A stretch of DNA of 64,000 bases from Linnemannia elongata (taxonomy: Eukaryota; Mortierellomycota; Mortierellomycetes; Mortierellales; Mortierellaceae): assembly GCA_036320915.1 (NCBI GenBank), contig JAXBDG010000001.1:4300001-4364000 (forward strand), read 5' to 3'. The position numbers were made by a program, and so were the translations under genes. Below the pieces are notes generated by a model that made no database searches, was not told the DNA's origin, and was given only the letters and a program-made list of their open reading frames with translations. Shown piece by piece: positions 1 to 12,268 of the stretch (the first letter of the stretch is position 1; every line of letters starts with the position of its first letter).

Positions 1-127
1 GGTCGGCTAGATAGTGGGAGAGTGGGATATATATAGGTAGATGGCGGGCTGAAGAAAGAAGGAAAGACACTACTCTGGACGGTTGGCCGCTTAACAGTGT
101 AGTTTCAGACAAATATGATCTCCTACT

Positions 128-874
128 TTACTTAGGGGGGGCATAGGAGGAGGCCTCGCCCTGAGGAACAGGGTAAGGAGCAGGAGCGGCATTGCCGACC
201 AATTGGGGCTGACCAGCGCCAGGGGGAGTGTAAGGGGCAGAGTAGGCTGTGGCAGGAGTGGCCGCAGCGGCAGAGTAAGGAGCAGGAGAGTAAGGCGCAG
301 AATAAGCAGGGCCACCAGCTGGGGGGTAAGGCGAGTAGGCAGCTGGGGGAGGAGCATCATAAGGCTTCTCGGGGTATGGGGAACCAGTGGGGGGGGCATA
401 AGTTCCTGGAGCGGCATATCCAAGGGGAGCGGGGCTGCCGGCGGGGGGGACGTAGGCAGCAGGAGTCTGATAAGCCATGTTGGGGTCGCCGGCAGGAGGG
501 GCGTAGTTTTGGGGAGGAGGGTACGCCGAGTACTGGTTCTGGGGAACAACGGCGATAGTCTCGACAACGGGCTGGGCAGACATCGCGGCAGCAGTCCTGC
601 GGCGACGGATGCAGGTAAAGATGGTGAGGATGAAGAGGAAGACGACGACAGCGACGATCCAGTACCAGTTGAAGTCCTTTTTGCAGAGTCCGCCTCCGAT
701 ACAGTGAGATCCGTCGGCACAGTAGGTGGTGCTGGTGCACCAGTCAACGCGCTTCTGGAGGTGGACGAGGGAGCGCTTGGAGAGGTGGGAGTCAACGGCA
801 GGAATGGACGAGGCAACGAAGACGTCGTTGCCAGCAGAGAGATACCTGCGGATGGTGTCGAGTGTGTTGGTCAT
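128..874 (-). CDS. Single-pass membrane protein with Cys-rich ectodomain and Pro/Tyr-rich tail
   Basis: A 248-residue single-exon protein. I chose the ATG at 874 because the longer open frame upstream is translated CT-rich leader. Residues 46-64 hold four closely spaced cysteines (positions 46, 52, 58, 64). A hydrophobic helix spans about 70-89 and is followed by an arginine cluster (90-93), which suggests a tail on the cytoplasmic side. The remaining 150 residues are Pro/Ala/Tyr-rich repeats of the APP, YPPP and SPYP kind, typical of WW- or SH3-binding tails. Dibasic KR pairs at 33-34 and 41-42 could be Kex2 sites. No classical signal peptide is visible, so an unseen upstream exon encoding one is possible. 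The overall plan resembles animal VOPP1/WBP1-type proteins, but that is only a similarity of layout. I do not recognise a family. Confidence 0.7.
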   Translation of the reverse strand: MTNTLDTIRRYLSAGNDVFVASSIPAVDSHLSKRSLVHLQKRVDWCTSTTYCADGSHCIGGGLCKKDFNWYWIVAVVVFLFILTIFTCIRRRRTAAAMSAQPVVETIAVVPQNQYSAYPPPQNYAPPAGDPNMAYQTPAAYVPPAGSPAPLGYAAPGTYAPPTGSPYPEKPYDAPPPAAYSPYPPAGGPAYSAPYSPAPYSAAAATPATAYSAPYTPPGAGQPQLVGNAAPAPYPVPQGEASSYAPPK

Positions 875-1183
875 TATGGGAGGGTATGAGGAGGGTGGCA
901 GTGAAGGAAAGAGAGGAGAGGGAGGGGAGAGAGGGAGAGAGGGAGAGGAGAGAGAAAGAGAGAGAGAGATTGAGAGAGGGTGCAAGGAACAAGGAACTTG
1001 GCCTAGACCTGATATAATAACCCTTAATATTTGATTCTATTTTCTTATTGGATTATTTATTTATCTTTTGGTGGCAAAGAGAAGCGCACGCCACTGGGTC
1101 AGGATGACATCTATGCCTTCAGGTACAGCACTAAAATCGAGATTCCCGTTTCTTGTCTCCTTGCTCTTCTTCTTGGTGTAGAC
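875..1183. other. Intergenic spacer with purine-rich 5' leader
   Basis: This is the spacer between the membrane-protein start and the RPC5 stop. Positions about 895-975 are an almost pure GA tract on the + strand (CT on the coding strand of the membrane-protein gene), a common fungal leader composition. No other gene is visible. Confidence 0.5.
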
Positions 1184-2827
1184 TTAGTTGGGCTCCGTCT
1201 TGACATTCCGCAACGAGTTGTTCGACGAGACAAGGCCAAGGTAGTCCGACACCGTCGTCGCACAGTCGAGCTCATCCACATAACTTGCAAACATCCGGTC
1301 GTAGATCAACGCAGACTCTTGCGTCTACTCTCATTCATATTCATAGTGATAAATAAATTACATATATGAATAAACAGAACCCAACAAAAACACAAAGTAA
1401 TATGCAAAGGAAAGATCAACAAAGACGTGTGAGTATCTTACCTCGGCATCAAAGTAATCCAATTTGGTCCAGTTCTCTTCTTCGGCCAAGCGCGCCTTGT
1501 TAGGTCCACTGGTTCGCCTTGCCTCCGAATCAGCCGCACTCCTCACTTGCACCTATTCAGTAGCAATAAGAAAGCACATAATTGAGTACACATTCCGTCC
1601 AGTCTGCTCTTTGACTCATTCAGTCACAGGCACAATACAACTGTGAAATCAATCGGGCTGCTTCGGGATATTACCTGCAGTGCTCTGGCCTTTTGTTCCT
1701 GCTCGGCCTTTTGCTTGGCCAGTAACTCCTTATTCTCCTCATCACTAATCTTCTTCGAAGCCTGCTTCTTTTTCTCGTCAATCTTGTCCAGATACTTAAA
1801 GCTTGGCCGAAGCTGGACTGCTCCATGAATGGGCGTCAAGTGCATCTCGTCTAGACGGTAACATCACAGCCATGCATGGGAGAGACAAAGGCGAGAGAGT
1901 ATAGTCAGTATGTCGCACAAAACCCTTGACTTCAGAACGCCAGTTCCTACATAGTACTCCTTGAAATGGTTCTTTACCGTTTCGCAAGACTCCTGCCAAG
2001 TAATTTGTAGCGTTAGGGATGAGGGACGATACAAGAGTCTGCTTGTCGAGCAATTCCCGCTTTTCATCATCGTCAGGCTCATCATCCAAGGCTGTCCTCA
2101 GAGCTTTGTCATTCATCCCCATTGCGAGCTCCTCTCCGCGCTCCTTGTTGTACTGGCTGGCATTGGTATCGACAGGAAGTTCCAGCTCGATCAACTGTGA
2201 CAAAGGCTTAATCCTGGCCTTGCTTGGCCCAGACCCTTCACTGTATGGCAGAGCTGCTGCACGAACGGGGTACTGAAAAAGATAAAGGTACTTGGCAAGG
2301 CGCTGCGACAGGTACACTGGGATCTCCTTGACCAGCTCGTCGCCTTCGTCGGCATAGTCGGGCAACCTTTCGCCTTCGGGTTCCACGGAAAAGTCCTGAT
2401 CCTGGTACTGATCTGCAGAATTGTCAAAAGACTCGTTTTCTGCAGATCCCTCAGATCCCTCCATAGCTGGCAAAGAATCGTCCTGTGCTGAGGATTCCCG
2501 TGTGCTTTTGGAATCAGGGGAAGGCTCTGCTGTATTGGCCTGCTCTGCGACGGTATCCTTCTTGGTCTTTGACGCGGAGCTGACGGCCACGACCTGTGGT
2601 GCATCCTGACGGCCCTCCCTCTTGACAACCTTGTCCCTGTTCAAGCGTTCCTCCTCCAAGCGTTCTTGCTCCTGTAAGTCGTCTTCCATCACATCGCCCT
2701 CGTCTGCAACACCGTCATCCTGCATATTCACATCTTGGTCTTCCGAGCCTTCCTCCTCGACGATAGCCCTCTTGCGAATACGTGCTGTAGCCGAGATCTT
2801 TGGTTTGATTGAGATTTTTGGTGGCAT
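1184..2827 (-). CDS. RPC37: RNA polymerase III subunit RPC5 (Rpc37/POLR3E family)
   Basis: RPC5/Rpc37 pairs with Rpc53/RPC4 on Pol III and acts in initiation, termination and re-initiation on tRNA and 5S genes. I infer four exons: 2827-1978, 1850-1675, 1552-1442 and 1324-1184, giving 425 residues with consistent phases. The N-terminal half is acidic and low in complexity (about 20-165). The conserved Sin-like core starts near the motif IPVYLSQRLAKYLYLFQYPVR. Joining exon 1 to exon 2 restores the family signature in which NYLAGVLRN runs into HLTPIHGAVQLRPSFKYLD, which supports that junction. A Lys/Glu-rich coiled stretch follows. Yeast Rpc37 is 282 residues and human POLR3E about 700, so this is intermediate. 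It is divergently transcribed from the cap methyltransferase gene with 285 bp between the two ATGs. Confidence 0.9.
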
Positions 2828-3112
2828 GTCAACTTTTTGGGCGAACTTAAGGAGTGGTTTTGAGTTTGAATAAAGGTCCTGCTATCGACGTGGCTGTCTG
2901 GTCTCGTTGCGGTGGATGGCGGTGGGTGGCGGTGGGTGGAGCAGAGGTGAGGAGGCGAAGCACCCATGCAATGAATATGTGTTCTTGTTCAAGGCGGCAA
3001 AGCCACATTTCAAAACATCCTGCTGACCTTTTGCATAAACCCAAACTGTTCTTCATCGTCTCCGACAGGCTTGCGCAACACCGACGCACACACAGAAGAG
3101 CAGACAACAGAC
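2828..3112. promoter_or_regulatory. Divergent promoter region, RPC5 / cap methyltransferase
   Basis: These 285 bp separate two start codons on opposite strands and must hold both promoters. A GGTGGATGGCGGTGGGTGGC-type G-rich run lies at about 2910-2940. No TATA box is obvious. Confidence 0.5.
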
Positions 3113-5367
3113 ATGGACCCTTACAACGGTAGGCATCACCTTAAACCACCACTCAGGCCAACATTCGATTCGCATCCTGTCTCTTGAATGCCCAGATGAA
3201 CTCTAAATCTGACGAAACTATTCTTTCTTGTAATAATACGCGTCTGCGTCACGTCCTTGTCGACTCGCGTTGTCAGATAGCGATCCTGCTTATGCGGCTA
3301 CTCCATTGGAGTCTAGCACCGCCATTCCCACGTTTTACAATTGCCCAAAAGTTCGCTTCCAGCAGACTGGAGGACACAGAGGTGGGCCAAACCACGCACC
3401 AGGACAAGGCCACAGCCATCAGAGACCCCCTTTCCAATATGACGCACACCATGCACAAGGACCGCTGAGGTACGACCCCAACCATGGTCTCCAACCTCAA
3501 GCGTACCCACCCCATGGTCAGGGACATCATGCCAGCCACACACATCACCAGCAAAACCAACAGCTAATGAGGCCACTCATCCCGCCAGCAGAGTTTTTGG
3601 ACCAGCATCTGGACGTCTTTCAGGCCTCCTCGTACGAGATACCTCCCAATTGCCTCCTAATCAAGTCTGGGCGACCTGAGGCGGTGGATTTAGATCTCTT
3701 TTGCATCAAAGGAATCGTCGACAATCTCGTTGAGAGCAAGGTACCATATCTTTGCCATCACGCAGAATCGAATGGATGTACCAGACTCGCCACTCGTCTC
3801 GTTCTGACGTTGTGCATTCTTATTATTTATGAAACAGAAAAAGTTACGAGCAGTTCCCCAGGATGTCTTTGGAAGAGCTCGCCAGCGCTGCAACCCATAC
3901 GAGCTTGTGGGTTCGTCAATCTTCATGAACCGAGCGTCGGTGAAATTGGCGAGTATCGACTCCCAATTGGCGTTGACCGCGACAAAGGAGGATCCTTCGA
4001 TCGGAAGCGAGAACGAGGGAAACGAAGACTCCAAGATGTTTCGGTTCGCGGATTTGTGTTCAGGACCCGGAGGATTCTCAGAGTACCTTCTCTGGCGCAA
4101 GCATACATGGGGCGAACGCGCTCGGGGATGGGCCATGACCTTGAAGGGCGATTTGGATTTTCAAACGGAAAAGTTTCACAGGGATGCTGCAGTCCAGGAC
4201 AACCTCAGGATTTTTTACGGGAGAGATGGAACAGGAGATATTTTAAACCAGGAAAACATCGATGCATTTGCTGCTCTGGTGGAACAGCAGACGAACGGTT
4301 TAGGCGTGGGACTGGTAACAGCCGATGGAGGAATATCCGTGGATGGAGACGAGGCGGTTCAGGAGACGTTACTACAGCGACTGATTCTCTGTCAAATATT
4401 GACCATGTTTTTGACCCTTCAGAAAGGTAAGGTACTAAGAGTCTTGGTAGTCGCTAAACACGTCGATTTTGTTTTGAGCCAAAAACCCTTTTCTAACAGA
4501 GATTATGTCCCACACGACGTGAATATCTTAGGTGGCGATTTTGTGGTCAAGATTTTCGACATCTTTACGCCTGTCACTGCAGGGCTTGTCTGGATATTGT
4601 CAAGAAACTTTGAGAAGATCTGCGTCATGAAACCTTTGACGAGTCGGCCCATGAACTCAGAGCGATATGTTGTATGCAGGCATTTACTCAAGCGTCAGCC
4701 CTCCCAGGTGATTGAACATCTGAAGGCTGTCAACAGTCGGTACCAGCAGTTGAAAGACAAGGAACAGTCGACTGCATCTGCATCAAGCGACAATGAAGCA
4801 CCATCATCGACACTGGATTCAATCAAGGACGATGTCAACCACATCGTGGACCTTGCCGTCTTAACAGGTGACTCTCATTTTATGGAGTATATCAAGCGGA
4901 ACAACATGAAGACGGCCATTCGACAGACGGAGGCGTTGGATGTGTTCCTCAAATACGTGAACGAGGGACTTCGTCCTGCTTTTGACCAGGAAGCTATCAA
5001 GAAGCTTTGCCTGCAAGAGTGGCGCATCCCCCCTCGACCTCAACCCTACCATCCCCAGCAGCAGCAGCACCACCAACACCAGCAGCACCACCAACATCAT
5101 CAGCAGCAGCACCAGCCGCGTTATCAACAAGGCCACCACTATCCAAACCAGCACCAGCACCAGCAGCATTATGGACACCCTCAGCAACGTCCCTCTGCTC
5201 CTTATCCACCTCAGCAGCATCAACAACATCAGCAACATCGGTCGCATCCCTATGCCCCACAGCCACCACCTGGTGGTTCCCGACGACCTCCCCCTGGCCA
5301 GCGTGGGCAGCCGTCGGGGTTGCTGGACTCTCTCCTGAACAATATGCAGCCTAACGCGAGACGGTAG
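3113..5367 (+). CDS. Cap-specific mRNA (nucleoside-2'-O-)methyltransferase 1, CMTR1-like
   Basis: The enzyme methylates the 2'-O of the first transcribed nucleotide, converting cap-0 to cap-1 with S-adenosylmethionine. I infer exons 3113-3128, 3277-3740, 3838-4426 and 4532-5367, giving 634 residues. Exon 1 encodes only five codons plus one base. The RrmJ/FtsJ fold is clear: the SAM-binding motif FADLCSGPGGFSEYLLWRK, an acidic TADGG motif, the catalytic-lysine strand GGDFVVKIFD and the terminal Glu motif SRPMNSERYVVCR. These match the K-D-K-E tetrad of CMTR1. The last 120 or so residues are His/Gln/Pro-rich and probably disordered. No G-patch, guanylyltransferase-like or WW domain is seen, unlike animal CMTR1. 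The third intron (105 nt) is a multiple of three and free of stops. Confidence 0.92.
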
Positions 5368-5553
5368 TAGAGTGAAATAAAAAAAAGACGCGTTCCTTTG
5401 CGCTCCCTTGACTGCGATTCTCGAAATGTGTGTCTCGTGTTGGTCAGGAACAAAGGCTGTATAAAAAATTGGTATATGTGACAGAACACACTTTTAGTTC
5501 CCTTTTCCATCCATCCACATCCATTCATCGACCAAGGATCACCGCCATAGAAC

Positions 5554-8483
5554 ATGGCTGCAGAGGATTCCAACAAGCGCATCAAGCTCAACCTGGAGCC
5601 CAGCCTCGACCGCCTTCCCTTCGACATCACTCAAAAGGCCGAAGAAATCTACCTCCCGTAACGCCCAACACTTCTCGTCACCAACCCCAAGCATCGACTC
5701 TTCTTTCTCGTTCTTCAATAACTAATCAACCTCTTCCTCCTCCATTGCGTTCGTCTCTTTTTTTTTTTTGTCGCTGACTTTCTTAGAGATGGCGATCCAT
5801 CCGAGAAACTGAAGCGCAAGATCAAAGTCATTTCTGATGCAGCAGGAGATCACTATGATCGGTACACCGACAACGTAGCGTCAGCGGACGAGCCAACAGA
5901 GGGTTCGGCCCTCGTGACAGCGGCTGGTACGGATGGCTTCAACGTCCAAGACCAGCCTGTAGGAGGAGTAGCAGCAGCTACAAATGCTCGAGTCACTACG
6001 CCCCAACAGATATACGCGAAACTTTGGTACGAAGGAAGGCAAATTCAAATGTTGCATGCTTTCATCGCGGCCTGGAAGTCAACACTGGTCATTGATACCC
6101 CCGCTGACACTTCTTTCTATGTAGGCACGCGCAAAGCGAGATCGGGATTGCGCTGGACGTACTCAACATCATTATTTCATCATTCCAATTGCCCTCTGGA
6201 GCTGGCGGACCAGGATCAAATTTTCCATCGAACGCTCCCCCGACGGCATTGCCACCAGGATCTCTCAAATGCGAGCAGGTGCCCAAGCCTATCCTTGTGT
6301 CAGCCCAGATCCAGAACGAAAAGCTGGCGTTAGGCGCTAAGAGGCAACAGCTTCGTAATGCGGCCGATATATTGATGCAAGGAGCTCAGAAACTCAGGCG
6401 GGTGATGGTGGATGAGGACCAGTTCTGGGCTGGTGCGTTAAGACTCAGGAAGAACAACTGGTGCCTCGTCTCTGGCAGGAGCGGGCAACAAGGGCACAAT
6501 CAGCAAGGGCTACAGATGCACCACCAGCACGGCGGCCGCCAAGGAACGGGATCTCAGCTCTTTGTACACTACGGATTCCGGGATGGTAAGCACCGGTACA
6601 CTTAGAATATTTTGATTCTCGCACATTTAGCGAATGCATGTCCTTTTAGAACTACCTCCATTAACACAACACCTCTATGTCTGATCACTTAGTGGGATCG
6701 CTCTATGGTGAACGGGCATATGCAGAGTTGGTTCGGAACCCATTATCTCGCGACGATTCGTCAGGGACGGCAAGGAGCATCGAGTTGAACATTCCAAACA
6801 AAAGCGGGAAGGTTCTGATTATGAGCCTTATGCAACAAGGAGCAGTGTGCATCCAAGGTAGCATTGCTAGCAATTTCTTGAAGAGGTTAAGATGTTCTTG
6901 CGTTATTTTCCTTTAATATTTGCGTTACTATGCCTGATAGACATCATTCCGATATTGTGCACTACTTTAATCTAGGACCTAGAGCGGCCAAAGGAAGAAA
7001 AGCCAACACTCTACACACTCAACTCTTGGAGGCCCAGGATTCACTTTTTGACGGCGAGCTATTTCATGAGGTAATAAGGGTCAAGGCAACACGCCCTCTC
7101 TTCAATTGCTACTCGGAAATAACTCGAGGAAATATGAACAATATTCACTAACACACAAGTCTTGTCCTAATCTAATAGCTTGTTAATGAAGCGCGGACAA
7201 TGACCGGCAGCGTTTCAATCGTGGATAACGAGATCCTTTTATCCATCAATGAAGAGCTTGAACTCAGGATAGCATACAGAAGTCTCACATCGGATGATTT
7301 GCCTTCAGGCTCGCTGCCAAAATCCGATCTCACCAAACGTTACCAAGGGATTGCCGACGTAATGCGGTACGCCATTCAATTGACTCAACATCGTCGTTTC
7401 CGCCAAAATATCAAGGAGCGGTCCGACAGCTTTTTCAAGAGTTCACGTCCAGGAGGTGGGCGCGCCGCTGGCACATTTGGACAAATTCAACAAACACTTC
7501 AACTTCGCCCCACGACCATGCTGAGCATGATGATGCAGGTGCTACAATACTTTACATTCTCAAGAAGGGTCCGGGATGTCCTGGCCAGAAGTACAAGGAA
7601 CCTTCGCCAAAGTTGGTGGGAGGCTATTCAGCTGCAATCAGTCGATATCAAGTCTCCGCCACCAAGCTTGGTGACTTCTGGCTGTGGAACTGGAAGCGCT
7701 GGTTCCCAAACCCCCCTACTGCTTAATAGCACCTTAGCTTCGTCTCTCAGGAATGTATCAAACTATGGAATGGGATCGGCGGTGTCCATCCGTGTTGGAA
7801 AGAAAGCGCATCCTATCCGTTTCGTCATCCGGTCACACCCATTGCCATGCGTCGTACTCCAGCTCTCTGACCGACCTTCGGCACCGATGGCACACATTGC
7901 AGAGTTCGAGAAGGTCCTCGAACAGGAACTGGCCTCTAGAGCGATCGGACGGATCTGTGATGTCCTTAATTCCATTCACGACTGGTCAGAGCTGGTGCCT
8001 GGCCTTCAAAGCCCGAGATTTGTCATCGATATTGAACAGCATTGCGTCGGTGTCTTTGCCATCCCCCAACAGAGAGGCGAAGTAGGCAAACTCAAGAGTT
8101 CACACATGTGAGTTGGCTGCTTCTTGCGATGCTTTCTATCTTATCTTTTTTTTTGCGTCAATGGATTAACCCTGCGGGTGCGCTAACCACTCTAAACATA
8201 TATAATTGTTTACCTCTGTAGCCATTTGATCGTTGATATGAAGGCAGACAGGGCCATCAGCATTACAATCATTTGCAACCAGGATCGGTTCAGATCAAAG
8301 CGGATATTTTTGGAGGACCAGCCATTGCAAGCTACCCAGCCAACTTCAGGAACGGATGGAATCCACCCGCACGATGACGGCGCCGTTACGATTGGTGCCA
8401 CTTCTAATACAACAGGAGGGCGGACAATGGAGACTTTCAGGTCGTGGTTGCAGCAAAACATTCTTGCGGAGCTTGACTTTTAG
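5554..8483 (+). CDS. MED17: Mediator of RNA polymerase II transcription subunit 17 (Srb4)
   Basis: Med17 is the scaffold of the Mediator head module and contacts Pol II. I infer seven exons: 5554-5657, 5787-6026, 6125-6585, 6693-6857, 6976-7070, 7179-8107 and 8222-8483, giving 751 residues with every junction in phase. The N-terminus has the family signature LEPSLDRLPFDITQKAEEIY. Later blocks include AQSEIGIALDVLN, the NNWCLVSGR...LFVHYGFRD segment, and AQDSLFDGELFHELVNEAR, which is rebuilt across intron 5 and is typical of Med17. The start follows from this conserved N-terminus. The gene follows the cap methyltransferase on the same strand after 186 bp and converges on ZW10, with 61 bp between the stop codons. 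Intron 2 uses a less common GTACGA donor. Confidence 0.9.
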
Positions 8484-8544
8484 AGCTCTCTTTTTTCTTT
8501 TCTTTTTTCCTCAGTAAAACGCCACCTATAGTTTTGCTCTTTGT

Positions 8545-8802
8545 TTAATGCGCATGGTGTGAAAGAGCTACAGGGTGGCCTTGTTCAATCTCTTCAAGGT
8601 TGTGTTTTCTGAGAGGTGTATCTGCAAAGATGGCGCAAATCAGGTCCGAGAGCTCCCCTTCCTCAAACATGTGCAACTGTCCAGCCCTGAAGCGTGTCAT
8701 GATCTCTGCAAACGACAGTTCAAGGATATCTGCCAAAAGCTGGAACTTCTGCCAGGTGGGGACAAAGAAATGAATCGGGTCCTATTCATTGACAACAAGA
8801 AA

Positions 8803-8834
<32 letters not shown>

Positions 8835-10688
8835 GGGGGGAACACCGGCGTTAGTACATCCTTGTCAATCGTTAATGGTGTGGGCAGCTTCATAAAGAGG
8901 AGTCTCTGCAAATATATAGTAGGTTTACCTCATCGTCGTAGGCATCTCCCTTGGCTGCTTCGACAAGTGGGCCGGCAGAATCAAACTGGTCCTCGCACTC
9001 AAACAAAAGACCACAGAGCGTAGCGAGCTTGTGTGATTCCTTCTCTGAGATATCGTTCAACTCTTCCAACTCCTTGATGACTCGCTTTGAGACTTCGTTC
9101 AAGAGTTGGCCCAAGACCTTGTAGAACGTCATTGGAGACAACGTGGACTATTCAACCAGAAACAAAAGCGCGGAACAGCTATTAGTGTCCTAGTAAGATA
9201 CACTTGGTGACATAAATAAGCAAGTAAAACCCTCCTTGCATTGCAGTGTTACCTTCCAGGCCTTTCCTAGGTGCTTAAAGACAAGGACAACCTGCTTCAT
9301 CGACCGCTCACAAGCGTCAAAATTGTTGTCGACACTACAGTCCCGGAACTCGCCAGCGCCGTCAATGCTCTCCATCAGCTCCTCACGTTGCTTTTGCTAC
9401 ACCCGACAAAGAACACGTTGCAAACATAGGTTAGTTACATATAAAAGTGCGCACGAGACAATATAACAGGGGGGGGGGGGTTGCAACGTACCACCTGGAT
9501 ATCGAGCCATTTCTTGGCCAAGGTCTTCAAGGCTGGAATCGAGTCATCGTATTGGACCTCATCCATGCCAGGGATCCCGTCCTCCAGTCGTGCAGGGACC
9601 TTTTCCAGCTCTCGGGCGATATACATACAATCATTGTAGAACAAGATTGCAAGCGCCGGTACGTTTGTAAGAGTCCTCGCGTGGTGGACGGGCATCAAGG
9701 CGCGATAGAGGTCGATGAGTGAACGGGTTGCATTGTAGAGATGCGGAGATCTAAACTCAACATGGTCATAAAATGTAAGCATCAATTAGGGACATGCGAA
9801 CCAAATAGTACGGAGATTGCAAACCAGTCAGGTCTCTTAGAGGGCAATCTCTGCTGAGCAAGCCTTACGCGTTTTCACTGAGAGATCCGGCCTCGTGAAG
9901 GGTGGAAAGTATCATGTCCACGAGCTGCTTTGCTTTGAGGCTGATGCACGACTCCTTGACATCCGTATCAGTATCGGCGATTCGACCCCATCCATCGCTC
10001 TCCTTTTCGAGATCATCTATTAATTGACGAAGATATACATTTGATTAGATTGGACCTTTTATGTGAAGAAAGTCATTACCAATATCCAGGTGTCATTCAT
10101 GCGTACCATCTTTATCCAGATCTTTCACTTGAATCGTTTTAAAGTCCTCGCTCATAATTACAGCGCGCCCCTGTTTAAGCAGAGTATCCCGCTTGTTGTT
10201 TGTATAATGAATGTCAATGTTCTCGACGAATTCTCGCAATTCTCTGTCAGCCTCAGTCAAGAAACCTAGTATTGTCAAGATGCACCTGTTAGAAATAAAA
10301 ATAAAAACTCGAGTTCCTTGTAGTATGTGTTCGTATGATGATGGGATGGACTGAGAAACTACCCTTACGCGGCACTTACCCAATGCGATGAGCTCGTCCT
10401 CCAAATGTGTGGCAGCCAAAGCAATGGAGGCAAAGTCCTGTAATCCATTGATGTCTGAAGGAACAGCTTGGGAGAGGTAGGACTTTGATATCATTGCACA
10501 GGCCTCTTTGGCGATGTTGCGGCCAAGGAAATGTGTAAGGATCTCCGTGTCTGATGAAAACTCTTCAGCGTTGAACTCTGGGCTTGAATAGTCATTCAAG
10601 AAGATATTGCGGTGAATGAACTCGAAAACGCTCAGCACGTCCCTAAAAAGATCGCCTGTTGTTATGTGTGAGTTGGTCGAAGCGCTTT

Positions 10689-10724
<36 letters not shown>

Positions 10725-12268
10725 TACTCCATTTAATATATACGTAGTTCAAGAACTATACCTGAGCCATGCCCTGGATCCTGCTCTAGTGATATGGATG
10801 TCCCTGTTGCAGAGGCGTAGTTGGTAGAGTTGTCTATAAGGATGACTGTGTCGTTATGGTGCTCGATTAGAGGCTGAAGCACATGTCGGATAAGAAACTT
10901 TTGTAAAGGACGGAGCTTCTCCCGGGCGACATCCAGTAAGGTCAAGGCACGAATGAGCGCATGCCACCGAATTGATCCTGGCGCAGAGTTCATGCTCGAA
11001 CGGGGCAAGGCGAGAGGAGGGACTTTGATGTCGTAAGAGATGGTGAGTTTGAATTGGGTATTGTTGTCGTCGGTGGGGTGCTGATAATGGATGGCGTTTG
11101 CGATAAGGTCGTCCAGCATCTGATCGATGGCTTCTGTCATTCTGGCACATTGGTCCTACAAAGGAGATGGATGTTGCGGTATGACATTGATAGGTAAGCT
11201 CGTTTGAACAGAGTGCACACGATTGAGACTACAATGAAGAATGCCTACCAGTTCTAATTAATTGAACTTACCGTGAGGGACCGCGTAATATGGGACGATG
11301 CAACACCTGCATTGGGAGGATGGGCAAGAGTTTTGGCCTGGCATATAAGACATCAATTATCAATGATTGATTAGATTAGGTGGCCAGAGCTGATCCGTCT
11401 ACCACAGAGAGGTAGGTATCCTTGAACTCACATATTCAGCCCTACCGCTTGTTGAATGCAATGACCAGCCTCAAGGATCTTTCCTGAATCCATGAATGCT
11501 TCGTACTGAGACAAGATATCTCCCACCTAGAGAAGATCCAAATAATAAAATGGCGTGAGTGTTTAACTTTGCGAGCACGAGTACATGAGCAACATTCAAG
11601 TAATGCGCTTTTGAGTGTCTGGCCAAGAGAGAAAATCTACTTACACGCGAGAAATGCTCCAGACCTTCCATAATTCTGTTGTTCTCCTGGACCCTATGAG
11701 AAATTTCGTGATGCTCAACTAGAGCTGACATGACTGTTTGGCGTAGTCCATTCTGGTGGCAATGCTATGTTAGTCGAAGAAGGATGACATTTTGGATTTC
11801 CGTATTGCACAATGATGTTCAAGCAAAAGGTACCTCGGGGTCCGTTGTCCTTGACGCCATGTTGTCAGCCTGCTCTAGAAGATCATCGATTTTGTCCTTG
11901 ATCTCGAGAGTGTACTCAAATGCCTCGGAGAATGCGCCATAGTTTGCAAGCAGCTTCTTGTACACTTGGGCCTAGACAGTACGTGTTGTTGACGTTAGTA
12001 CAAAGCCGATTTCAGCTGAGGACAGAACCGAGTACTTCCCAGACTCTATATTTACCTTAATAGCCTGGATTTCCGTGTCAATGGTGGCGACGGTTTGGAC
12101 GAGGTCATCCGAGGTTGCTGGGGGGGCGTTAAGGGAAGAGTCTAGAGATGCCGCCGTTGTTGTCTGGCTCAGGTGTGATGGAGAGTAAGGGAGTTGGGTT
12201 GGGTCACTGCTTAGGTGCGCGAGGACTGAGCGGGTGAATGAGTGGGGAGAGACTGCTGTTGGGGCCAT
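8545..12268 (-). CDS. ZW10: ZW10 homologue, tethering / kinetochore RZZ-Dsl1 family
   Basis: ZW10/Dsl1-type proteins tether Golgi-derived vesicles at the ER (NRZ/Dsl1 complex); in animals ZW10 also serves the kinetochore RZZ complex. I infer 13 exons: 12268-12056, 11971-11834, 11752-11645, 11526-11446, 11337-11272, 11155-10762, 10655-10380, 10265-10107, 10016-9869, 9750-9492, 9396-9253, 9147-8929 and 8781-8545, giving 813 residues (human ZW10 is 779). The C-terminal blocks are diagnostic: MTFYKVLGQLLNEVSKR, FFVPTWQKFQLLADILE, and FRAGQLHMFEEGELSDLICA near the end. The ATG at 12268 was chosen because the longer frame begins at GTG. For exon 3 I preferred the second AG (CCACCAG), because the first AG lies only a few bases from a CTAAC branch site. 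Exon 10 could end three bases earlier (9495). Confidence 0.9.
8795..8840. repeat. Adjacent poly(A) and poly(G) homopolymers inside ZW10 intron 12
   Basis: On the + strand about 26 A residues run directly into about 14 G residues. On the gene strand this is poly(C) then poly(T), with the poly(T) just upstream of the acceptor, where it can act as the polypyrimidine tract. Confidence 0.9.
10689..10722. repeat. Poly(A) tract inside ZW10 intron 6
   Basis: About 32 consecutive A residues on the + strand lie within the 106-nt sixth intron of ZW10, so they read as poly(T) upstream of the exon 7 acceptor. Confidence 0.9.

Noticed and set aside
3270..4430. 386-codon frame read straight through in the cap methyltransferase locus
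   Set aside because: It begins at TTG inside an intron boundary and reads through the 3741-3837 intron; the spliced model restores the CMTR1 motifs.
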